Source of the DNA: Campylobacter concisus
GTDB taxonomy: Bacteria > Campylobacterota > Campylobacteria > Campylobacterales > Campylobacteraceae
NCBI RefSeq assembly: GCF_002165775.1
Contig: NZ_NDYP01000010.1
Coordinates: forward strand, 1-64,000
Direction: 5' to 3'
DNA length: 64,000 bases
Shown here: positions 39,457 to 46,416 of the stretch, one piece after another
Layout of the letters: each line of letters starts with the position of its first letter
Numbering within the stretch: the stretch's first letter is position 1
Program-made: the position numbers and the translations under genes
The notes under the pieces: model-generated
Databases searched by the model: none
What the model saw: only the letters and a program-made list of their open reading frames with translations
Told to the model about the DNA's origin: nothing

Positions 39457-39780
39457 ATGGATATAAAAACACAAACTTTAGCACAAGTTGCAAGCTATTT
39501 TTCAATGATAGCTCACACAAACGGTAGACTAAGAGTAAGAGTTAGTCCAAAGATAAAAGAGCTAAGTAGCAGCGTGAATTTAGCTAGCCTAGATGATGTG
39601 ATAACTCAGATAAATGGTATAAAAAATGTAAAATTTAACAAGCTAATCGGCTCTGTAACGATCGAATATGATCATGAAATTTTTCCAAAAAACCTTTGGG
39701 AAGATCTTTTAAAAGGGCAAAATTTAGAAGAGATTTCAACTAGAGTAAATGAAGTTGCAAAAGAAGTAAAATATGCTTAA
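39457..39780 (+). CDS. HMA-like domain protein without CxxC (FezC-like)
   Basis: 107 residues, AAAAAAGG upstream. The fold order fits the HMA_2 type: HTNGRLRVRVSP (first strand), LASLDDVITQINGIKNVKFN and KLIGSVTIEYD. The GxxC metal-binding loop of copper chaperones is missing and contains no cysteine at all. The HTNGRLRVR segment is shared in style with the N-terminus of the ATPase encoded downstream (HKSKNRARFI). First gene of the operon; it overlaps the ferritin-like gene by 8 bases. It may bind ferrous iron or dock the ATPase. Confidence 0.75.
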   Translation: MDIKTQTLAQVASYFSMIAHTNGRLRVRVSPKIKELSSSVNLASLDDVITQINGIKNVKFNKLIGSVTIEYDHEIFPKNLWEDLLKGQNLEEISTRVNEVAKEVKYA

Positions 39781-40423
39781 TGAACTTTTAAATGCATCAT
39801 ACACCAGCGAAAAAAACGCACTTAGTTTATATGAAAATTTAGCTTCATTTGGTGATGTTTTTAACGAGATCGCAAATATCAGAAAAAATGCGATCATCTT
39901 GATAGAAAAATTTGCGAGCACACATGATTATGAGCTTGCTTGCGAAAATGAAGCTATATTTTTACCAGCAAAAAATAAAGAAGATGCGCTAATACAAGCT
40001 TTAAACTACGAGTTAGAGCTAAATAAAATGTATGAAAAATTTTGTGAAAGCTTAGATGACGAAGAGCTAAAAGATCTATTTTTTAGACTTTGGGCTACTT
40101 CAAATAACGAATATATCACCTCTCTAAAGCAACGCTTAAAAGAAATTTATAGTGGCTGTGAAATAAAAAATGAGCTAAATTTAAATGAAATTTCACAAAA
40201 TTTTGAGCAAAATGGCATAACAAATATTTTAGAAAACTATCAAAATGACTTTAATGAGATAACTAAAAGCTTGCAAAATATCGCAAGCGGCAAAGCTGAT
40301 AAAAGCGAGTTGGCAAAGATAACTAATAATCCAAATTTCTCGTTTTTTAGCGGACTTGCGCTTGGGGCATTAGGCATTTCAGTAGTTAGCAAAAATTTTA
40401 ATAAGGATGAAGAAAATGAATAA
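39773..40423 (+). CDS. Ferritin-like protein with C-terminal membrane anchor
   Basis: 216 residues. Helix 1 (SEKNALSLYENLASFGD) and helix 2 (FNEIANIRKNAIILIEKF), then YELELNKMYEKFCESL and LWATSNNEYITSLKQRL, make a four-helix bundle like DUF2202/rubrerythrin proteins. Glutamates E13, E21 and E32 are in ferroxidase-like places, but the usual ExxH histidines are absent (N-E-Y where N-H is expected). A C-terminal helix FFSGLALGALGISVV would tether it to a membrane. It may bind iron inside an organelle-like compartment. Overlaps the neighbouring genes on both sides. Confidence 0.7.
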   Translation: MLNELLNASYTSEKNALSLYENLASFGDVFNEIANIRKNAIILIEKFASTHDYELACENEAIFLPAKNKEDALIQALNYELELNKMYEKFCESLDDEELKDLFFRLWATSNNEYITSLKQRLKEIYSGCEIKNELNLNEISQNFEQNGITNILENYQNDFNEITKSLQNIASGKADKSELAKITNNPNFSFFSGLALGALGISVVSKNFNKDEENE

Positions 40424-40454
40424 TTTACAAAATCAAACAAAGAAAGGATTTAAA

Positions 40455-40766
40455 ATGGCATTACCATTTTTAGCAGGTTTAGCAGTAGGCGGTTTAGCAA
40501 TAGCTGCTTGGAATAAAAGAGATAAGATCAAAGAGTACGCCCAAGATGGCTTAGATAAAGGCAAAGAGGCTGCAAAAGATCTTTACAAAAAAGGTAAAAG
40601 TGTTGCAAAAGATGCAAAAGACTTTATAGTAAAAGAAGAGAAAAAAGTAAAACGTGGTGCTAAAAAAGTAGAAAAAGAGGCTGAAAAAGTGGTAAAAAAA
40701 ACAAGAAAACCACGCGCTAAAAAGCCAGCTGCTCCAAAAGCTATAACACCAAACGATATAGCTTAA
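40455..40766 (+). CDS. Small membrane protein with lysine-rich tail (YtxH/histone H1-like)
   Basis: 103 residues from ATG 40455, which has AGAAAGGA seven bases upstream; ATG 40416 is an alternative that overlaps the previous gene. An N-terminal glycine-zipper helix (FLAGLAVGGLAIAAW) is followed by a long lysine/alanine/glutamate helix and a basic KKTRKPRAKKPAAPKA tail. The tail could bind an anionic surface such as phosphate, nucleic acid or membrane. No enzymatic motif is visible. It sits in the middle of the metal operon. Confidence 0.75.
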   Translation: MALPFLAGLAVGGLAIAAWNKRDKIKEYAQDGLDKGKEAAKDLYKKGKSVAKDAKDFIVKEEKKVKRGAKKVEKEAEKVVKKTRKPRAKKPAAPKAITPNDIA

Positions 40767-40775
40767 GGATAGAGA

Positions 40776-41090
40776 ATGCAAGAAAATAGTCTTTTTACAC
40801 TTTCAAGCACAAGACTTCCATTTGATCACTTCATCAGCGGTGCTTTAATCGCTGGCATGGGCGCAGCTGCACTTGGCTTTAGCGACTATCTAAATAATAG
40901 AGCAACTAAAAAAGATGTTGCTAAAAAGATAGCGAAATACGCTGTAACAGGTGGTTTTGTAGGTGCTGTTGGCATTCATGCTTCAAATTTAATAGCACAA
41001 AAAAAATATCTAAATGCAGCAGCTTTTACAGCAGCTGGCATCGGCGGTCTTTTGATAGCAGAAAAACTAATAAAATTGGAGAGTAAATAA
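40776..41090 (+). CDS. Glycine-rich membrane protein of metal operon
   Basis: 104 residues with AAGGATAGAG before the ATG. Three hydrophobic segments: FISGALIAGMGAAALGF, AVTGGFVGAVGIHASNLI and AAAFTAAGIGGLLIAEKLI. The glycine/alanine-rich helices resemble those of small organelle-membrane proteins, but I recognise no named family. Its TAA shares a base with the next ATG (TAATG). Confidence 0.72.
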   Translation: MQENSLFTLSSTRLPFDHFISGALIAGMGAAALGFSDYLNNRATKKDVAKKIAKYAVTGGFVGAVGIHASNLIAQKKYLNAAAFTAAGIGGLLIAEKLIKLESK

Positions 41091-41413
41091 TGAATAACCC
41101 TTACATCAACGAAGAAAACGTGGCAAGTGAAACTGCGGCTAACAATGCAGCAGCTACTCAGCCAAGCGCAATCGATAATGCAATAAACAATGCAGCTCAA
41201 AATTTACCATTTGTACCTGAAAATTTTAATGCTGCTGGCTTTGTAAAAGGTCTAGTTTTAGGTGGTATCGCAGCTTATGTACTGACTAATCCAAAAGCAC
41301 AAGAGTGCGTATTTAAAGCGATTATCAAAGGTGGCGAGCTTATAAATGCTGGCATAGAAGAACTAAAAGAGCGTTTTGAAGATGTCAAAGCAGAACTTGA
41401 CTCACAAAAATAA
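41090..41413 (+). CDS. Small single-span membrane protein of metal operon
   Basis: 107 residues. A polar asparagine/alanine-rich N-terminus (~45 residues) leads to a helix FVKGLVLGGIAAYVL and an amphipathic C-terminal helix (IEELKERFEDVKAEL). The membrane segment closely parallels that of the lysine-rich protein two genes upstream. The stop lies 32 bases inside the ATPase gene. No known family assigned. Confidence 0.72.
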   Translation: MNNPYINEENVASETAANNAAATQPSAIDNAINNAAQNLPFVPENFNAAGFVKGLVLGGIAAYVLTNPKAQECVFKAIIKGGELINAGIEELKERFEDVKAELDSQK

Positions 41414-43472
41414 GATCACTCTAGCTCACAAGAGTAAAAATAGAGCGAGGTTTATTTGCGAGAGCCTAAACGCTAGAAGCGACGTCAGTGCTATCGAGGC
41501 TGCGATCTCGGAACGAACTGATGCACTAAGTGTTCGTGTAAATAAATACGCAAAAAGTATTGTTGTCGAGTTTGATAAAAGCTATGAGAAAATTTTAGAT
41601 TTTATAAAAAGCTATGATTTTCCAACAAAGGCAAAAGATCCAAATTTGCCAAGCAAGGCAAATATCTATAAGGCTGCTGCTGCACTTGGCATAACGCCAT
41701 TTATGAGTAATAAAACTCTAAAATCAGCCGTGACTCTTTATGCCACAGCGCCAAATTTAATAGAGGGTGCAAAAGAGCTAAGGCATGAGGGCGTCACTTC
41801 AAAAGTACTTGAGGCAACTGCCATTGGTACTAGCTTAGCAATGGGCGATCATTTAGCAGCAAATAGCACAAATTTGATGATAAATATCGGCGAATATATG
41901 GAAGAAAGTGCTAGCCACAGAAGTGATGATCTCATCAAAGAGCTAGCAAAACCAAATATCGAAGAAGTCTGGGTCGAGAGAAATTTAAATGGTGAAAAGA
42001 CGCTTGAAAAAGTAAAAACCGAAAATTTAAAAAAGGGCGACATCGTAGTAGTCGGAGCTGGTGAGACGATAGGCGTTGATGGTTATATCGTTGAAGGTAA
42101 CGCCGATGTAAATCAAGTCTCAATGACTGGAGAGGCTGAACCTATACCAAAAGCTAGAGGCGACCGTGTTATAAGCGGCACCGTAGTTGATGAAGGTAGG
42201 ATAAAAATTTGGGCTGAAAATGTAGGTAGCGACACAGCGACAGCTAGGATCAAAGAGTACATACAAACTTCACTCAATGAAAAATCAGCCATTGGTGTAA
42301 AAGCGTTAAAACTAGCCGATAAACTTGTGCCTGTTACGCTCTCGCTTGCTGGACTTTCATACATTATAAATAAAAATATGAATAGTGTTGCTAGCGTACT
42401 TCAAGCGGACTACTCTTGCGCATTAAAGCTTGCTACACCAGTTGCTTTTAAATCAAGCATCTCAAAAGCTGGTAGAAACGGCATTCTTGTAAAAGGCGCA
42501 AAGGCGATCGAGGCTTTAAGCTCAGTTGATACTTTTGTATTTGACAAGACCGGCACTCTTACACATGGACGCCTAAGTGTAGTTGAAATTTACTCATTTA
42601 AAGAAGGCTTTTCTCAAAATGATATATTAAATTTAACTGCAAGTGCCGAGGAGCACTACTTTCATCCAGTAGCTGAAGCAATAGTTGAAGCTGCAAATAA
42701 GCGTGGTTTTCACCATATTCATCACGATGAAGTTGAATTTATCGTAGCTCATGGTGTAAAAACTGCGATGCACGGCAAAGAGGTGGTTATAGGCAGTAGA
42801 CACTTCTTAGAAGATGACGAGATGATAAGCTTTAAAGCTCATGAAGCTTTAATAAGCAAAGCATTAAATAGCGGTTTAACCTTACTCTACGTAGGATATG
42901 ACAAAGAGCTAGTCGGAGTCATCGCTATGAAAGATGATATGAGAGAAAACGCAAAAGACATGGTGGCAAAACTACGCAGTCTTGGCGTAAAAGAGGTCGT
43001 CATGCTAAGTGGTGACATCAAAAGCAAGGCTGAAGAGGCGGCAAGAGAGCTTGGGCTTGATAGGGTCTATGCAGAGTGCTTACCAACAGATAAAGCAGCT
43101 ATCATCGAAGAGCTAAAGAGCGAGGGCAAAAAAGTAGCCTTTGTGGGAGATGGCATAAATGATGCTCCAAGCCTAACTAAGGCAAATGTGGGCATAAGTA
43201 TGCACAAGGGTGCTGATATAGCTAAAGCGACGGCTGATATAAGTCTTTTAAAAGACGATATCATGAGCGTAGCTCTTGTAAAAGAGCTTGCAAATAAAAC
43301 AATGGATTTAATTAGCTCAAATTTCCGCTCAACAGTTGGCGTAAACACAGCTATACTAAGCGCTGCGACACTTGGTATGTTAAATCCAATAGCAACTGCC
43401 ATGCTTCATAATGGTACAACGATTTGGCTTTTATTAAATTCAATGAAGGGCGTAAAATTCAAATCAAAATAA
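41382..43472 (+). CDS. fezB: P1B-type metal ATPase, probable P1B-6 (FezB-like)
   Basis: 696 residues from ATG 41382 (a TTG two codons earlier is possible). An N-terminal HMA_2-like domain without CxxC (residues ~10-80) is followed by weakly hydrophobic helices. The catalytic parts are complete: MTGEAEPIP (A domain), DKTGTLT (phosphorylation), HYFHPVAEAI (N domain, HP kept) and VGDGINDAPSL. The TM metal site is DYSCALKLATP, replacing CPC/SPC, which excludes ordinary Cu or Zn pumps. The C-terminal MLHNGTTIWLLLNSMKG is intact. In ferrosome clusters the P1B-6 ATPase is proposed to load iron. The symbol is tentative. Confidence 0.82.
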   Translation: MSKQNLTHKNKITLAHKSKNRARFICESLNARSDVSAIEAAISERTDALSVRVNKYAKSIVVEFDKSYEKILDFIKSYDFPTKAKDPNLPSKANIYKAAAALGITPFMSNKTLKSAVTLYATAPNLIEGAKELRHEGVTSKVLEATAIGTSLAMGDHLAANSTNLMINIGEYMEESASHRSDDLIKELAKPNIEEVWVERNLNGEKTLEKVKTENLKKGDIVVVGAGETIGVDGYIVEGNADVNQVSMTGEAEPIPKARGDRVISGTVVDEGRIKIWAENVGSDTATARIKEYIQTSLNEKSAIGVKALKLADKLVPVTLSLAGLSYIINKNMNSVASVLQADYSCALKLATPVAFKSSISKAGRNGILVKGAKAIEALSSVDTFVFDKTGTLTHGRLSVVEIYSFKEGFSQNDILNLTASAEEHYFHPVAEAIVEAANKRGFHHIHHDEVEFIVAHGVKTAMHGKEVVIGSRHFLEDDEMISFKAHEALISKALNSGLTLLYVGYDKELVGVIAMKDDMRENAKDMVAKLRSLGVKEVVMLSGDIKSKAEEAARELGLDRVYAECLPTDKAAIIEELKSEGKKVAFVGDGINDAPSLTKANVGISMHKGADIAKATADISLLKDDIMSVALVKELANKTMDLISSNFRSTVGVNTAILSAATLGMLNPIATAMLHNGTTIWLLLNSMKGVKFKSK

Positions 43473-43486
43473 ATTTGAAAGGGTAG

Positions 43487-44950
43487 ATGGTGCTTGATAG
43501 TTTTTTAAATTTTTTAAACGGCAAAATGGACGTAGCCAACGACTTTTTATATGGATATTTTTTAGTCATTATTCTTGTAGCTACGGGAATTTATTTTAGT
43601 TATTTGACTCGTTTTGTGCAGTTTAGGATGTTTTTTGAAGCTTGCAGGGTCTTAGTAGAAAAAAAAGACAAGTACAATAAGCACCATTTAACGCCATTTC
43701 AAGCACTTATGATCTCGACTGCTTCACGCGTTGGTATAGGCAATATCGCTGGAATTTCAGCTGCTATCGCTGCGGGCGGTCCGGGTGCTCTTTTTTGGAT
43801 GTGTTTGATGGCATTTTTAGGATCAGCTTCAGCTTTTATAGAGAGTACACTTGCGCAAATTTATAAGACAAAAGACGTTTTTGGGTTTAAAGGTGGTCCA
43901 GCTTATTACATCAAAAATGGCCTTGGCATAAAATGGCTGGCTTCACTTTTTGCAGTGATCCTCATCATAACCTACGCGTACGGCTTTAACGGTCTTCAAA
44001 GCTATACCATGACATCAGCTTTTGAAATTTACTACGACAAAGCTGGTAGCAATGTGAGCTTTTCGCAAAGCGGCTTGCCAGTTGGCATTGGTCTTATCCT
44101 TACTGCATTTGCAGCAGTAATGTTTTTTAGCAAAAGCCACATCATAGGCAAAGTAAGCTCATACATCGTGCCTTTCATGGCACTTGCCTACATCTCATTG
44201 GCGCTTATTGCTATCGTTTTAAATTTCAAAGAAATTCCTGATGTTGTTAAGATGATTTTAGAAAATGCCTTTGATTTTAAAGCGATATTTGGTGGATTTG
44301 CCGGCAGCGTGATCGTAATAGGCATCAAAAGAGGCCTTTTCTCAAACGAAGCTGGCATGGGTTCAGCTCCAAACGCAGCAGCCGCAGCACATACTAGCCA
44401 CCCAGTAAAACAAGGCCTAGTTCAAGCAATGGCAGTCTTTATAGATATGACTATATGTATAGCATCTGGTATGATCGTGCTATTTTCACAGGCCTATCTT
44501 ACGAAGCAGACTGGCTCAAGTGGCGAGGTGCTAACCGCCCTTCCTCTCGTTCAAGCCGCAATGAAAGAGTATTTTGGTGAATTTGGAGTTCATTTTACCA
44601 CTCTTGCAGTCGTACTTTTTGCCATCACTTCGCTTATTGGCAACTACTACTACGCTCAGGCAAATATGAAATTTTTAACCAAAAACCATAAGCTTACGTT
44701 GCTATTTAAGATAACAGCTGTCGTTATGATATTTATTGGTGCTCAGATGAATTTAAAGCTCGCTTGGAATATCGCTGATATCACAATGGCTGCAATGGCA
44801 ACTATTAACATCATCGCTATATTCTTACTTTCAAAAGTAGTGATAATAGCAGTCAAAGACTACGAAGCTCAAAGAGGTGCTGGACAAAATCCAGAATTTG
44901 ACCCAGAAAGTCTTGGTATAAAAAATACAAGTTGCTGGAATAAAAACTAA
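43487..44950 (+). CDS. AGCS-family sodium:alanine/glycine symporter
   Basis: 487 residues, normal length, AAAGGG upstream. Eleven or so helices with the signatures STASRVGIGNIAGISAAIA, GGPAYYIKNGLGIKW and FSNEAGMGSAPNAAAAA (the AgcS N-terminal and central motifs). It imports small neutral amino acids with Na+. It follows the ATPase after 14 bases, so cotranscription with the metal operon is possible; this may only be operon read-through. Its stop abuts the next gene. Confidence 0.92.
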   Translation: MVLDSFLNFLNGKMDVANDFLYGYFLVIILVATGIYFSYLTRFVQFRMFFEACRVLVEKKDKYNKHHLTPFQALMISTASRVGIGNIAGISAAIAAGGPGALFWMCLMAFLGSASAFIESTLAQIYKTKDVFGFKGGPAYYIKNGLGIKWLASLFAVILIITYAYGFNGLQSYTMTSAFEIYYDKAGSNVSFSQSGLPVGIGLILTAFAAVMFFSKSHIIGKVSSYIVPFMALAYISLALIAIVLNFKEIPDVVKMILENAFDFKAIFGGFAGSVIVIGIKRGLFSNEAGMGSAPNAAAAAHTSHPVKQGLVQAMAVFIDMTICIASGMIVLFSQAYLTKQTGSSGEVLTALPLVQAAMKEYFGEFGVHFTTLAVVLFAITSLIGNYYYAQANMKFLTKNHKLTLLFKITAVVMIFIGAQMNLKLAWNIADITMAAMATINIIAIFLLSKVVIIAVKDYEAQRGAGQNPEFDPESLGIKNTSCWNKN

Positions 44951-45223
44951 ATGGAGAAGAATTTGAAAAACGAAACAAAAATAAGTGGCAAACTACTTGA
45001 TATAAACACTCATAGACAAGTATCAAAAGTCGGTATGGGAATCACTTTAGCCTCAGTTTGTTTAAGTGCCCTTTTTATGAAAAGAAATAAAAGCATTAAG
45101 AAATTTCACGTTGCTTCGGGCATTGCATTTACTTGCTTTGCTCTTTATCATGCTGGACTTTATGATAATGGAGTCTTTAAAAAAATGATAATAAAAGCAA
45201 AAAATGAGGTAAAAAAGGCATAA
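44951..45223 (+). CDS. Small membrane protein, unrecognised
   Basis: 90 residues from ATG 44951 directly after the symporter stop; a TTG at 44963, with GGAGAA in front of it, is an equally good start. Two hydrophobic segments (VGMGITLASVCLSALFM and FHVASGIAFTCFALYHAGL) are separated by a basic stretch. Histidines FH and YH in the second helix resemble heme-liganding helices of small cytochromes b, but this is weak. The basic C-terminus is KNEVKKA. One base separates it from the ModD-like gene. Confidence 0.65.
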   Translation: MEKNLKNETKISGKLLDINTHRQVSKVGMGITLASVCLSALFMKRNKSIKKFHVASGIAFTCFALYHAGLYDNGVFKKMIIKAKNEVKKA

Positions 45224-45224
45224 A

Positions 45225-46058
45225 ATGATACTTAGCGACGCAGAAATTCTAAGCTACATAAACGAAGATATACCTTACTTTGATCTTACTACGTCGCTTC
45301 AAAATATCGATAAAAAAGCCTCACTTGAAATTTATTCACGTGATGAAATTTGCGTTAGCTGCGCTGATGTAGCCGCAAGTGTTGCGAGGCTACTTGGGTG
45401 CGAGAGTAAAATTTTTGTGCAAAATTCTCAAATTTGCAAGGCTGGCGATGTAATCATAAAAATTTATGGCAGCTATGAAAATGTGCATAAAGCTTGGAAA
45501 CTAGCTCAAGTCGCACTAGAATATGCCAGTGCCATCGCAACTTATACAAATAAAATGGTAAATGCCACAAAGTACGTCAATGAAAAATGTGAAGTGTTGG
45601 CAACTAGAAAGAGTTTTCCGTTTGCTAAGAAATTTTGCGTAAAAGCCGTACTTGAAGGCGGTGGTGGCATCCATAGGCTTGGGCTTAGCGATAGCATTTT
45701 ATTTTTTAAAAACCACATAAAAGCTTATACAAATTTTGATGAGTTTGTATCTCTTTTGCCAGAATTTAAAGCCAAAATGGTTGAGAAAAAAATCTGCGTT
45801 GAAGCTGAAAATTTAGACGAAGCAAGCAAACTTCTAAAAGCAAATTGCGACATTGTGCAGTGTGATAAATTTAGCCAAGAGCTTATCAAAAACGTACTAT
45901 CTTTAAGAGATGAAATTTCTCCAAACACTATGATCATAGCAGCTGGCGGCATAAATTTAGCAAATGTAAAAGAATACGCAAATGCCGATGCGATAGTAAC
46001 ATCAGCGATGTATTCAAAAGGCGTTGCTGATATCAGCACCAGACTTGAGATTTTATAA
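45225..46058 (+). CDS. ModD-like (nicotinate-nucleotide pyrophosphorylase fold) protein
   Basis: 277 residues. The quinolinate phosphoribosyltransferase fold is shown by DLTTSLQNI at the N-terminus, ATYTNKMVNAT, LATRKSFPFAKKFCVKAVLEGGG with H-R-L-G-L-S-D, and IIAAGGINLANVKEYA. The pattern is that of ModD, found in molybdate transport operons and of undefined role, more than of NadC. No molybdate genes are nearby. It is the last gene of the run that began at 39457. Confidence 0.82.
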   Translation: MILSDAEILSYINEDIPYFDLTTSLQNIDKKASLEIYSRDEICVSCADVAASVARLLGCESKIFVQNSQICKAGDVIIKIYGSYENVHKAWKLAQVALEYASAIATYTNKMVNATKYVNEKCEVLATRKSFPFAKKFCVKAVLEGGGGIHRLGLSDSILFFKNHIKAYTNFDEFVSLLPEFKAKMVEKKICVEAENLDEASKLLKANCDIVQCDKFSQELIKNVLSLRDEISPNTMIIAAGGINLANVKEYANADAIVTSAMYSKGVADISTRLEIL

Positions 46059-46416
46059 ATTTTTACAATGATCGATACAGCAAAACATCTATCAAAGTTT
46101 AAATTTTACAGAAAATGCATTTTGGCTCTGGAATTTAGACGATGTGCAACAAAAAATTAGCATTTTTTTTATTTCAAATTCATCTCATAGCTACAAGCAA
46201 AAATATAAACTAATAAAGTTAAATTTTCTAATTTGTTTTCTCTAAAAATAAGGACACTTATATCTTGCTTTACACCACGCACATAAAACTCAATTAAATT
46301 TTAAAATTTACAAGCAAGCAAATCACGATTTTAAATTCAGCAACAAATGATAACGAGTGAGTAAGATTTACAATTTGCCTAGAAATTTTCAAATTCCAGG
46401 CAAATTTCAGTCAAGT
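46059..46416. other. Intergenic region without a gene
   Basis: 358 A+T-rich bases between two convergent genes. A 30-codon ATG frame near 46069 has no ribosome binding site and no protein-like features. No strong hairpin with a T run was found. Confidence 0.6.

Noticed and set aside
38910-43472. Encapsulin nanocompartment as an explanation for the iron cluster
   Set aside because: No HK97-fold shell protein is encoded and the small proteins are membrane proteins, which fits a lipid-bounded compartment better.
38910-43472. Copper or zinc resistance operon
   Set aside because: The ATPase lacks CPC and both HMA-like domains lack CxxC, so thiophilic metal transport is unlikely.
46069-46160. 30-codon ATG frame in the spacer between ModD and BetT genes
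   Set aside because: No ribosome binding site and no conserved-looking sequence; short frames like this are expected by chance.
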